Shown piece after piece: positions 43,743 to 51,820 of a stretch of DNA of 64,000 nucleotides. The stretch is taken from the NCBI RefSeq assembly GCF_023278185.1, contig NZ_CP066356.1, positions 2,100,001-2,164,000 of the forward strand, written 5' to 3'. The notes beneath the pieces are model-generated. The model ran no database searches. It had not been told where the DNA came from and was given only the letters and a program-made list of their open reading frames with translations. The first letter of the stretch is position 1. Every line of letters starts with the position of its first letter. Position numbers and translations under genes: made by a program. Source of the stretch: Bradyrhizobium elkanii USDA 76. Its GTDB lineage: Bacteria > Pseudomonadota > Alphaproteobacteria > Rhizobiales > Xanthobacteraceae.

Positions 43743-44555
43743 CTACCGGCCCTTGAACTGCGGCTTGCGCTTCTCCATGAAGGCGCTGCGACCTTCACGG
43801 AAGTCCGCGCTGTCCATGCATTCGATGCCGATCTGCTTGATCGCGGCCATGTCGCGATCGGCGGGATCCTTCAGCGCCTGCGCGATGGTGATCTTGGCGG
43901 CCTTGATCGCCAGAGGCGCGTTGCCCGAAATGGTGCGCGCGATCTCCATGGTCGCGTCCCAGAGTTCGGCGTCCGGCAGCACGCGATCGACGAGGCCGAT
44001 CCGCAGCGCCTCGGCGGAGTCGATCCGCATGCCGGTATACATGATCAGCCGCGCCCAGGACGGGCCGACCAGCGACACCAGATGGCGCAGCCCGTCATAG
44101 CCATAGGCGATGCCGAGCTTGGCGGCGGGAATGCCGAACTGGCCGCTCGAGCCGGAGATGCGGATATCGGTCAGCATCGCGACCTGCATGCCGCCGCCGA
44201 GGCAGAAGCCGCGGATGCAGGCGATGGTCGGCTTCGGATAGTCGGCGAGCAGGGCGCGCTGGGCGGCGCTGCGCCGTGAATATTCCTCGGAAGCCTCGGC
44301 GTTGTGCCTGGTCTTCTCGAACTGGCTGATATCGGCGCCCGATACGAAAGCCTTGTCGCCGGCGCCGACCAGGATCACGACGCGGACGGCCGGATCGTCG
44401 CGCAACGTCGTCAGCGCCTCGCCGAGCCCCTCCCACATCTCCAGCGACATCGCATTGCGCTTGTCGGGATTGTTGAAGGTGATGACGCCGACGCCGTCGA
44501 CGACGTCTTGCAGGATCTTGCCGTCGGCAAGCGATTTGTTCGACATGTTTGGCAT
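43743..44555 (-). CDS. Enoyl-CoA hydratase/isomerase-family protein
   Basis: A 270-residue crotonase-fold protein. The oxyanion-hole segments are AFVSGADISQF and GFCLGGGMQVAM, with the C-terminal FREGRSAFMEKRKPQFKGR typical of the family. The two glutamates that catalyse hydration in enoyl-CoA hydratase are not present: GGGMQVAML replaces GGGCELAM and FGIPAAKLGI replaces FGxPExxLG. A simple hydratase role is therefore doubtful; decarboxylase, hydrolase or isomerase activities of the crotonase fold are possible. The ATG is at 44555, with 44546 (MSNKS) as alternative. Confidence 0.82.
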   Translation of the reverse strand: MPNMSNKSLADGKILQDVVDGVGVITFNNPDKRNAMSLEMWEGLGEALTTLRDDPAVRVVILVGAGDKAFVSGADISQFEKTRHNAEASEEYSRRSAAQRALLADYPKPTIACIRGFCLGGGMQVAMLTDIRISGSSGQFGIPAAKLGIAYGYDGLRHLVSLVGPSWARLIMYTGMRIDSAEALRIGLVDRVLPDAELWDATMEIARTISGNAPLAIKAAKITIAQALKDPADRDMAAIKQIGIECMDSADFREGRSAFMEKRKPQFKGR

Positions 44556-44933
44556 ATGAGGGGTCCGGTCTGATTTCGGCGAAGGCTAGCACCCGGCCGA
44601 CAGCCGGGGCAGGCGGTTTGGAGCACGGCGCGATTGCATTGCCGGGCGGCAACTCTCCCGGTAGTTGTACGGTTCGCAAAATAAACCGACGCGAAACGGT
44701 TGCGCCATAGAGTGCGCCGCCCGCACTCCGTCCCGGTTTAACTTTTTGCTAGTTTTTCGACGGTATGGCTGTACGCACCTGCGCGCCAGGACCATTCCGC
44801 CACGCGCTGGGATGCGTGCCGCAGCCCCTCGCTGCCATCGCGTCGGTAGCGAACTTCCCCACCACCGGACCGGCAGTGAAGCCGGCCAATCCAGCCCTCC
44901 GTGCACTCACATCGCCTCGGGCGAGGTTCAGTC
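44556..44933. other. 378-bp gap without a gene
   Basis: Between the crotonase gene and the PilZ gene there is no credible coding sequence. An A/T-rich patch at about 44738-44765 (CGGTTTAACTTTTTGCTAG, then TTTTTCGACGGTATGG) stands out from the GC-rich background and could hold the promoter of the PilZ gene. No conserved hairpin or repeat was recognised. Confidence 0.5.
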
Positions 44934-45587
44934 GTGTCCGTCGAAAAGTTTCTCAAGCAACGCGCGGTCAAGATCACCGTCAACGGCAGCTACACGTTGC
45001 CGAACTGGTACGACGCGCAGGGGAAATTGCGCACCTTCGCCTGCCGCACCACGCGCGTCTCGCCGTTCCGGATGATCGTGGACGTGCCCGTCGTCGGCAA
45101 GGTCGGCGACCGGCTGACCTCGTATTTCGAGGAGTTCGGCAAGTTCGACGGCTGCATCACCGACACCATGAGCGGCAGCTTCCTGCTCGAGCTCGAGATG
45201 ACGCATGCCATGCGCGAGAAGTTCGCCGACAAGCTGACCTGGATCGAGAAGAAGCAAAAGGATCCGAGCATCCGCGAGGCGCGCAACAACCCGCGTTTCG
45301 TTCCCGTCGCGCCGCATGCCATGTTGACGTTGGCGGACGGCACCATGCAGAGCTGCTTCATCATCGACATGTCGCTGTCGGGCGCGGCGGTCTCCTCCGA
45401 GGCGCAGCCGCCGATCGGTATGCCGCTTGCGATCGGCGCCTGCGTCGGGCGGGTGGTCCGGCATCTGCCGAACGGCTTCGCCATCAAGTTCGTCGAGACC
45501 TACAAGCAGAGCGAGCTGGCTCGCCTGATCTCGCGCAAATCCAAGGAACTGCAGTTGGTGTCCGCCGACGCGGACCCTGTCGCCTGA
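44934..45587 (+). CDS. PilZ-domain protein
   Basis: About 217 residues from the GTG at 44934, which has GAGG eight bases upstream; an ATG at 44901 is the alternative. The C-terminal half (from about residue 115) is a PilZ-type barrel: NPRFVPVAPHAMLTLADGT, CFIIDMSLSGAAV and VGRVVRHLPNGFAIKFVE. The DMSLSGAAV segment corresponds to the c-di-GMP binding (D/N)xSxxG motif, and the preceding arginine region is partial (NPRF). The N-terminal half also looks like a degenerate PilZ barrel. It is probably a c-di-GMP receptor. Its output is unknown. Confidence 0.82.
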   Translation: MSVEKFLKQRAVKITVNGSYTLPNWYDAQGKLRTFACRTTRVSPFRMIVDVPVVGKVGDRLTSYFEEFGKFDGCITDTMSGSFLLELEMTHAMREKFADKLTWIEKKQKDPSIREARNNPRFVPVAPHAMLTLADGTMQSCFIIDMSLSGAAVSSEAQPPIGMPLAIGACVGRVVRHLPNGFAIKFVETYKQSELARLISRKSKELQLVSADADPVA

Positions 45588-45609
45588 TGGCCGGGCTCCG
45601 CCTGCTTCC

Positions 45610-46314
45610 CTAGGTCAGCTGTTCCGGATCTTCGGCCGCGCGCATCCGCGAGATAGTGTCCTCGGTTGCATTCGGACCGGCCGCCGCGATCGCGATCTCG
45701 CGCGCCAAATTGGTGCATTCGGCCCACAGCAGGAAGAACACCAGCGGCGGCCGTTCGCGCGCTTCGAGCAGCTGCCGGCAGCGCTCGGCCGCGCCGTCGA
45801 TCGCCCACCACTGCTGGGCGACCACCATGACCCTGCGGAAGCTCCGCAATGTGCCGGAGAACTTTTGCGGATCGGCGCCCACGAGGGCGCCGCAATGGTT
45901 CAGCCAGTTCAGGCCAGCGTAGATCGCGATCCCGTAGTCTTCGATCGCAGTGCCGGTGAAATCGACGACGGTCTTGTCGTGCGCGCGCTGGCGCAGGAAA
46001 GCATCGATCATCTCCGCCTGGCGGGCCGGATCGACCAGCAGCGAGATGTCCTGCCGCGGCACCATCGGGACATAGCGCATCGCTTCAAGCCGCGTGTGCT
46101 CCCAGATCGCACCGATGTCGCCGAGCAGATCGCCGGACTTGCGTTTGCAGGCCGGATAGACCAGCACGCCATTGTCGGCGAGATCGAGATAGCGCGGGAC
46201 CACCTTGTCGAGCGCGGCGAGAAACGCCAATGGATCGGTAAGGCCGCGCAAGTCGCTGGCGGCGTCCTCCGCTTGTGCAGGCTTGTTGCCGCGTGTCCAG
46301 CCGAAGTTGGCCAT
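45610..46314 (-). CDS. Protein of unknown function
   Basis: About 234 residues from ATG at 46314 (MANFGWTRGNKPAQAEDAAS); an ATG at 46344 is possible. It is soluble and mainly helical by appearance. Regions include LAFLAALDKVVPRYLDLADN, CKRKSGDLLGDIGAIWEHTR and PPLVFFLLWAECTNLAREIA. No family was recognised and no catalytic motif is obvious. It converges with the PilZ gene, 22 bp apart. Antisense frames are less protein-like, so the coding call on this strand is fairly safe. Confidence 0.65.
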   Translation of the reverse strand: MANFGWTRGNKPAQAEDAASDLRGLTDPLAFLAALDKVVPRYLDLADNGVLVYPACKRKSGDLLGDIGAIWEHTRLEAMRYVPMVPRQDISLLVDPARQAEMIDAFLRQRAHDKTVVDFTGTAIEDYGIAIYAGLNWLNHCGALVGADPQKFSGTLRSFRRVMVVAQQWWAIDGAAERCRQLLEARERPPLVFFLLWAECTNLAREIAIAAAGPNATEDTISRMRAAEDPEQLT

Positions 46315-46497
46315 CCCCGGACGCCCTGATCTCAACCCGGTCATCAGGTTAGTTGGAAAATGCGGCGAAGCAAATGCGGCATTTGCTGCTGCGCCGCCGT
46401 GCGTGCCCGCCGCTGCCGGTTGACGCGAGAGACCGCCGCGCCTAGCTGATGGTTAATGGCGCAACGCAGGTTGTTGCCGCTTTCGGGACCTATCGCC

Positions 46498-47118
46498 ATG
46501 ACCGCTTCCGATCGGCAATCGCATTGGCAGACCGTCTATCTGACCAAGGGAGAGCAGCAGGTGAGTTGGTCGCAGGCCGATCCGCAGCCATCGCTGCGTC
46601 TGATCGAATCGATCGCACCGGGCCGCGACGCGTCGATCATCGACATCGGCGGCGGGGCCTCGCGCCTCGTCGATGCGTTGCTTGCGGGCGGTTTCCACGA
46701 TCTGACGGTGCTCGACCTCTCCGAAGCGGCGCTGGCGAGTGCGCGGGAACGGATCGGCACACCGGGCGATAGGGTGCGCTGGGTTGCTGATGATGCGACG
46801 GTCTGGCAGCCGCAGCGAGCCTTCGACATCTGGCACGATCGCGCGGCGTTTCACTTCCTGGTCGAGGAACCAGACCGCGCGGCCTATCTCGACCGGCTGC
46901 ATCGCGGCGTGAAAGCAGGCGGCCACGCCGTGATCGGCACCTTCGCGCTGGACGGCCCGGAGAAGTGCAGCGGCCTGCCGGTGCAGCGCTATGACCCCGC
47001 GACGCTCAGCGGGACCATCGGTCCGGCATTCGAGTTGATCGCGCATGAGGCGCACCGGCACGTCACGCCCTGGGGCGCGACGCAGTCGTTCCAGTTCAGT
47101 GTGCTGCGGCGCAAATGA
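46498..47118 (+). CDS. Class I SAM-dependent methyltransferase
   Basis: A 206-residue methyltransferase. MTASDRQSHWQTVYLTKGEQ gives the N-terminal substrate segment. Motif I is SIIDIGGGASRLVDALL, the acidic loop VLDLSEAALASARERI, and IWHDRAAFHFLVEEPDRAAY is the post-I region. It resembles small Trans-aconitate/thiopurine-like methyltransferases, with a WSQ motif (VSWSQADPQPSL). The ATG at 46498 is preferred; an in-frame ATG at 46456 would add 14 residues. It precedes the DOPA-dioxygenase-like gene by 21 bp and may be cotranscribed. Confidence 0.85.
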   Translation: MTASDRQSHWQTVYLTKGEQQVSWSQADPQPSLRLIESIAPGRDASIIDIGGGASRLVDALLAGGFHDLTVLDLSEAALASARERIGTPGDRVRWVADDATVWQPQRAFDIWHDRAAFHFLVEEPDRAAYLDRLHRGVKAGGHAVIGTFALDGPEKCSGLPVQRYDPATLSGTIGPAFELIAHEAHRHVTPWGATQSFQFSVLRRK

Positions 47119-47139
47119 CCGGCCAGAAGGAGAGCTGAG

Positions 47140-47550
47140 ATGACGGACGCGCCACGGATGATCGGCGAGATCGCCAGCTACCACGCCCATGTCTATTACG
47201 ACCCCGCGACCAGCCGGGGCGAGGCGGAACGGCTGCGCAACTGGATCGGCGAGCGCTTCCTGGTCACGCTCGGACGCTGGCACGACGTCAAGGTCGGCCC
47301 GCATGATCAGGCGATGTATCAGGTGGCGTTTGCGGCCGAGCTGTTTCCGACCCTCGTGCCGTGGCTGATGCTGAACCACGGCAGCCTGAGCATCCTGGTC
47401 CATCCCAACACCACCAATCCGCGCCGCGACCACCACGACGATCCGCTCTGGATCGGCACGCCGCTCGCCGTCCATGCCGACAAGCTGCCCGAAGAGGCCG
47501 AGATGGAGCAGGCGCCGGCGCCGAACACGTCGCCGACACTGCACCCGTGA
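47140..47550 (+). CDS. DOPA 4,5-dioxygenase-family protein
   Basis: A 136-residue protein that matches the small DOPA 4,5-dioxygenase family (extradiol-like, vicinal oxygen chelate-type fold). Histidine-rich motifs are [25 protein letters not shown] and [20 protein letters not shown] lies before the ATG at 47140. In fungi and plants the family cleaves L-DOPA for betalain synthesis; in bacteria its substrate is unknown. It ends 20 bp before a terminal-inverted-repeat element. Confidence 0.83.
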   Translation: MTDAPRMIGEIASYHAHVYYDPATSRGEAERLRNWIGERFLVTLGRWHDVKVGPHDQAMYQVAFAAELFPTLVPWLMLNHGSLSILVHPNTTNPRRDHHDDPLWIGTPLAVHADKLPEEAEMEQAPAPNTSPTLHP

Positions 47551-47569
47551 GCGTCCTCCGGGTTGGCCG

Positions 47570-47781
47570 CAGGGCAATCGCATATGACCCTTCGGCGGCT
47601 GTGGAAGTAACTCGGCCTCGTGGTTCGAGACGCGCCGCAAGCGGCGCTCCTCACCATGAGGGTCTACTATTGTGCCGCCAAACAAGATCCTCATCCTGAG
47701 GAGCCCGCCGAAGGCGGGCGTCTCGAAGGATGGCCGCGAGGACGCTGCCCGACAGATTTCTTTCCATATGCAATTGCCCTG
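47570..47781. mobile_element. 212-bp element with 17-bp terminal inverted repeats carrying a family A repeat
   Basis: The ends are CAGGGCAATCGCATATG (47570-47586) and CATATGCAATTGCCCTG (47765-47781), inverted and matching at 16 of 17 bases. Inside is a family A palindromic repeat (GGTTCGAGACGCGCC ... CTCCTCACCATGAGG and CTCATCCTGAGGAGC ... GGCGTCTCGAAGGATG). No gene is inside. The form is that of a miniature inverted-repeat element. No clear target duplication was found (flanks GGTTGGCCG and AGGTTATCC). It occupies most of the 368-bp gap 47551-47918; the rest is the promoter region of the GGDEF gene. Confidence 0.6.
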
Positions 47782-47918
47782 AGGTTATCCGGAATGGGTA
47801 AAGTTTGACGCAATTGTGCCGCAGCCGAGTCGTTTCAAACTCATCGCGTTTTGCAACGTGAGGTTAAGTCACGGTTCCTAGGCTTACCCGATGAATTTGA
47901 GGGTTGGGCGCATTGGGC

Positions 47919-49520
47919 ATGTTCTTTTCGTTTCGAAGCTGGGCACTGTGGCGGGTGGTTGGACCTCTGCTGGCCATCGTGCTGCTGCTGGGCGGCCTGT
48001 CTGCCGGCAGCCTGCAGGTGATGTCTGCAGTCAGGGCCTATGTGGCCGGCGAAAGCATGTGGTCGAAGGGACAGAAGGATGCCATTCACGACCTGCAGAC
48101 CTATGTCAGCACCGGCGCGCCGCTCTATCTGCAGAAGTTCGATGCCGCGATCGCGGTGCCGCTGGCCGATCGTACGGCGCGGCGCGCCCTGGAATCGCCC
48201 GGCAACAATGACGCCGTGGCGAGGGCCGGCTTCGCCAGGGCAGGCAATCATGATGACGACATCGGCGGCCTGATCTGGCTGTTCAAATATTTCCGCAAGA
48301 TGCACCACGTGGCCGGCGCGGTGACGGCATGGCGCAATTCGGATGCGCTGCTCGATCAGCTGATTGAAATCCGGAACGAGGCTGCGAACGACGTCGCGCT
48401 GCACGATCCGTCGGCTGCGACCATCAGGCACTGGGCCGAGCGGATCGGTGTGGTGGACGCCGCGCTGAGCACGCTTGCGGTCGATTTCTCCGATCATCTG
48501 GGCAAGGCGTCGCGCCAGGTCTCCGCGCTGCTGCTGCTGGTCAACCTCGTGATCGCGGCCTGCCTTGCCGGCATCGTGCTGGTCCACACGCGGCGGATGC
48601 TGTGGCGGCGCTGGCTTGCCGAGACCGCACTCGCGGTCGAGAAGGAACGCGCCCAGCTCACGCTGGCGTCGATCGGCGACGCCGTCATCGTGATGACGCA
48701 GGACGATCGGGTCGACTACATGAATACCGCCGCGCAGCGGCTCATCGCGGCAGGGCAGGAGGTGACGGGACGGCCGCTGGCGTCGCTGTTCAACATTGCC
48801 GAGCAGCCGGTGCGCGGATCGTTCGACGCCGACGACGAAAGCCGGCCGCAGCTACTGGTGCGGCCGGACCATTCCAGCGTGCCGGTCTCGGTGGTCGAGA
48901 CCCCGATCGTGCATGCCGGAGAACCGGCGGGCCGCGTCATGATCATTCACGACATGACCGCCGAGCGGCGGCTGGTCGAGGAATTGGCGTGGGCTGCCTC
49001 GCATGACGCGCTCACCGGCCTTGCCAACCGGCGGCAGTTCGAGTTCGAACTGCACAAGGCGATGTCGGGCTCGCCGGCCATGGGCGCCGACCTGATGCTG
49101 ATCGATCTCGATCAGTTCAAGATCGTCAACGACACCTGCGGCCACATGGCAGGCGACCGGTTGCTGAAGCAGGTGGCGAGGCTGCTGGCGGCCGAAGTCG
49201 GCGGCAGCGGCCTTGTCGCGCGTCTTGGCGGCGACGAGTTCGGCATTCTGCTGCATGAGGACGGCTCCGCGACGCACGACGTCGCGGCCGACGTCGCGGA
49301 GCGGATCAGGGCGGTGATCGAGCAGTCGAACTTCGTCTATGAGGGGTCGAGCTTCCGGATCAGCGCGAGCATCGGCCTGGTCGGGCTGGCCGACAGCGCC
49401 GGCGTGCAGGACGCGTTGCGGCTTGCCGACGTCGCCTGTTTCCTTGCCAAGGACAAGGGACGCAACCGCGTCCAGGAGCACCGCCCGTCCGACACCGGCA
49501 TGGCCGTGCGTGTTGCCTAG
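47919..49520 (+). CDS. Membrane-bound PAS-GGDEF diguanylate cyclase
   Basis: A 533-residue protein. Transmembrane helix 1 is at about 10-32 and helix 2 at 201-223, which frame a 170-residue helical periplasmic sensor. A PAS domain (about 240-345, LTLASIGDAVIVMTQDDRVD) and a GGDEF domain (about 355-515) follow. The active site is LGGDEF at 437-441. No RxxD inhibitory site lies just before it. It would make c-di-GMP in response to an extracytoplasmic or redox cue. The ATG at 47919 is preferred over TTG at 47904. Its stop is a single TAG, directly followed in the same frame by the EAL gene. Confidence 0.88.
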   Translation: MFFSFRSWALWRVVGPLLAIVLLLGGLSAGSLQVMSAVRAYVAGESMWSKGQKDAIHDLQTYVSTGAPLYLQKFDAAIAVPLADRTARRALESPGNNDAVARAGFARAGNHDDDIGGLIWLFKYFRKMHHVAGAVTAWRNSDALLDQLIEIRNEAANDVALHDPSAATIRHWAERIGVVDAALSTLAVDFSDHLGKASRQVSALLLLVNLVIAACLAGIVLVHTRRMLWRRWLAETALAVEKERAQLTLASIGDAVIVMTQDDRVDYMNTAAQRLIAAGQEVTGRPLASLFNIAEQPVRGSFDADDESRPQLLVRPDHSSVPVSVVETPIVHAGEPAGRVMIIHDMTAERRLVEELAWAASHDALTGLANRRQFEFELHKAMSGSPAMGADLMLIDLDQFKIVNDTCGHMAGDRLLKQVARLLAAEVGGSGLVARLGGDEFGILLHEDGSATHDVAADVAERIRAVIEQSNFVYEGSSFRISASIGLVGLADSAGVQDALRLADVACFLAKDKGRNRVQEHRPSDTGMAVRVA

Positions 49521-50285
49521 ATGAGCTGGGTCAATCGCATTCGCAAGGGACTCGATGAGGGGCGCTTCTGCCTCTACGAGCAGGAGATCCGCCCGGTGAA
49601 CGGCGCGCTGAAAGGCAACGACCGGCGGGAGCTCTTGCTGCGCCTGCGCGACGAGAGCGGCGCGCTGGTGCCGCCCGGCAGTTTCCTGCCCGCCGCCGAA
49701 CGCTACGGGCTGATGCCGCTGATCGACCGCTGGGTGGTTCGCCGCGCCTTCGAGATCATCGCCGAGCGCAAGCACCAGCCGCGCAAGATTGCCAGCTACG
49801 CCATCAACCTGTCCGGCGCCACCATCGGCGACAGCGACTTCGTCGACTTCGTCGCCGGGCTGTTCGCACAGCTCGACGTTTCGCCGGCATCGGTGTGTTT
49901 CGAGATCACCGAGACCAGCGCAATCTCGAACCTCGACGAGGCGCAGAAGTTCATCGCGCGGCTGCGCGAGATCGGCTGCAGCTTCTCGCTCGACGATTTC
50001 GGCACCGGCATGTCCTCGATCGCCTATCTGAAGCACCTGCCGGTCGACATCATCAAGATCGACGGTTCGTTCGTGAAGGAGATCTCGAACAGCAAGGTCG
50101 ATCGGGCGATGGTCGAGATGATCACCAAGACCGCGAAGATCATGCAGAAGCAGGTGGTCGCGGAATTCGTCGAGAACCTTGCGATCCTGGACGAGCTGCG
50201 CCAGATCGGGGTCGACTACGCCCAGGGTTACGCCATCGGAAAGCCGGTTCCGGTGCTCACCCTCTGGGAAGAAAAGATCGCCTGA
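49521..50285 (+). CDS. EAL-domain c-di-GMP phosphodiesterase, in frame with upstream GGDEF gene
   Basis: A 254-residue EAL domain. The motif is ELLLR (residues 37-41) in place of EALLR. The other active-site elements are kept: INLSG, CFEITET, LDDFGTG, IIKIDGSF and VVAEFVEN, so catalysis is plausible. The ATG follows the TAG of the GGDEF gene with no intervening base and in the same frame, and there is no SD. Readthrough would give a 788-residue PAS-GGDEF-EAL protein, the form I know from related bacteria. Translation here must depend on reinitiation or stop-codon readthrough. A terminator follows the gene. Confidence 0.85.
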   Translation: MSWVNRIRKGLDEGRFCLYEQEIRPVNGALKGNDRRELLLRLRDESGALVPPGSFLPAAERYGLMPLIDRWVVRRAFEIIAERKHQPRKIASYAINLSGATIGDSDFVDFVAGLFAQLDVSPASVCFEITETSAISNLDEAQKFIARLREIGCSFSLDDFGTGMSSIAYLKHLPVDIIKIDGSFVKEISNSKVDRAMVEMITKTAKIMQKQVVAEFVENLAILDELRQIGVDYAQGYAIGKPVPVLTLWEEKIA

Positions 50286-50297
50286 GCGGCCGAAATC

Positions 50298-50318
50298 GTC
50301 CCGAATCGGGACCTTTTT
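50298..50318 (+). terminator. Rho-independent terminator after the GGDEF/EAL pair
   Basis: GTCCCGAATCGGGAC forms a short stem and loop and is followed by CTTTTT. It lies 13 bp after the EAL stop. Confidence 0.7.
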
Positions 50319-50498
50319 GGTCAATTCGGCCCGCCCAAGGCTGATTCTCTGGCACTTTCAATCCGAAAAACGTTTAAAAAACCTCTCGTTGTCCGTTTTG
50401 TCTCGATTATGCCTTACTCTAATTCCCTGATATGATGAGTGATCGGTGAATCCCGGTGGGCCGGGTAACAGGCCCCAGAGCACCGAACTTGGGGATTG

Positions 50499-51536
50499 AT
50501 GGGTCAACGAACGACGAAACCTGCCCGGCGTAAGTCGAGCCGCGGCATGTCTCTGGTGGGCAGCACGGCGTTTGCCGTGAGCGCGCTTGCCCTGTCGTCT
50601 GGCCTTGCCGCCTGGATGGTCGGCATCGACCCCACCGCATGGCTTCACGGTCCGGCGCTCGCCAACACCACCGCCTCGCTGAACTTCGACGATCGCTTCG
50701 GCTCTCGCTCCACGATCAATTCGGCCTCACTCTATTATCCACTGCGTCGCGGGTTCCGTTCGAGCCGCGGCGATTTCAATTCCGAGTTCGGCCAGATCGA
50801 GGACGCGCTGGCCGGCCAGTTGCGCGACACGCAGACCGAACTGCCGACCAGCCAGTCGGCGACGGCGTCCGTCGCTGCCACGACCACGGCGACGACGTCC
50901 ACCGTGCCGATGCCGCGGTCGCGGCCGGCGGAGGCCAATCTGCTTGCACGTAACGATCAGCCGCCGCCGCCACAGCCGCCGGTGCAGCAGGGCGACAACC
51001 GGACGTTCCTGCAGAAGGTTGCCGACATGATGCCGGGCAAGCTGCAGCTGGCCTCGCTCGATCCGAATGACGGATTGTTGTCCGGTCCGAGCCCCGATCT
51101 CGGCAAGCTCGGTTATGACAGCACCACGGCCGTCTACGACATCACCGGCCGCATCGTGTACATGCCCGACGGTACCAAGTTCGAGGCGCATTCAGGCCTC
51201 GGCAATCTGCTCGACGATCCCGCGCATGTGAATGCCCGCAACGCCGGTGCGACGCCGCCCGGCATCTATGAGATGAAGCCGCGCGAGAAGCTGTTCCACG
51301 GCGTGCCCGCGCTGCGCATGACCCCGGTCGATGGCAGCGACACCTTCGGGCGCGTTGGCCTCTTGGTCCACAGCTACATGCTCGGGCCGAACGGCGACTC
51401 CAACGGCTGCATTTCGGTCAAGCACTACGACAAGTTCCTGCAGGCCTACCGCAGCGGCATAATCAAGCGCATCGCCGTCGTCATCAACATCAAGGATGTC
51501 CAGTCGGCCTCGACCCGCGCGGCGTCGAACTCATAA
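50499..51536 (+). CDS. DUF2778/L,D-transpeptidase-like envelope protein
   Basis: A 345-residue protein. A basic N-terminus and a membrane or signal segment (AFAVSALALSSGLAAWMVGI, about residues 25-45) precede a low-complexity Thr/Ser/Pro-rich linker. The C-terminal domain starts near residue 205 (TTAVYDITGRIVYMPDGTKF) and has HSGLGN, GATPPGIYEM and the Cys-His signature HSYMLGPNGDSNGCISV. This is the DUF2778 domain, related to L,D-transpeptidases and to Tlde1 toxins. It probably acts on peptidoglycan in the periplasm. The ATG at 50499 has GGGG upstream; a TTG at 50496 is adjacent. Toxin use is not supported because no immunity gene lies nearby. Confidence 0.82.
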   Translation: MGQRTTKPARRKSSRGMSLVGSTAFAVSALALSSGLAAWMVGIDPTAWLHGPALANTTASLNFDDRFGSRSTINSASLYYPLRRGFRSSRGDFNSEFGQIEDALAGQLRDTQTELPTSQSATASVAATTTATTSTVPMPRSRPAEANLLARNDQPPPPQPPVQQGDNRTFLQKVADMMPGKLQLASLDPNDGLLSGPSPDLGKLGYDSTTAVYDITGRIVYMPDGTKFEAHSGLGNLLDDPAHVNARNAGATPPGIYEMKPREKLFHGVPALRMTPVDGSDTFGRVGLLVHSYMLGPNGDSNGCISVKHYDKFLQAYRSGIIKRIAVVINIKDVQSASTRAASNS

Positions 51537-51716
51537 GCCGACCGCCGGCGCCTTCAGCAAATTGCGCAGGCTCTTGCAGAGTCCAGCCTTCGATCCGCTG
51601 ACCGCCTCCAGCGCGGCCTAGCTGCTTCTCCCATCGTCGCGGAAAATCGCGCCACGTCGTCGCCAACTCGCCCTGGAGGCGACGCTGACATGGTCATCCC
51701 TACCAGATCTGAATTT

Positions 51717-51789
51717 CTGTATACTTATAATCGGATTATAATACCGATATAGATGATCGTTGTCGTTTCTCAGCATGTACTGTATACAT
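51717..51789. promoter_or_regulatory. vanA promoter region with duplicated CTGTATAC operator
   Basis: CTGTATAC occurs at 51717-51724 and again at 51780-51787, start to start 63 bp or six helical turns. The second copy is within ATGTA-CTGTA-TACAT (51775-51789). Between them is the palindrome TTATAATCGGATTATAA (51725-51741), and TATAAT occurs at 51726 and 51737. A start near 51749 would put one site over the -35 region and one about 30 bases into the transcript. That suits repression by looping by the GntR protein encoded downstream. Confidence 0.55.
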
Positions 51790-51820
51790 TTCGTATTCAT
51801 TCACGCTGAGAGGCGGACCA

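Noticed and set aside
48852..50324. Minus-strand open frame of 490 codons
   Set aside because: It is antisense to the GGDEF and EAL genes and spans the TAG junction only because the opposite strand has no stop there.
50499..51536. Tlde1-type antibacterial toxin
   Set aside because: The DUF2778 domain fits, but there is no immunity gene or type VI secretion gene nearby. A general envelope role is more cautious.
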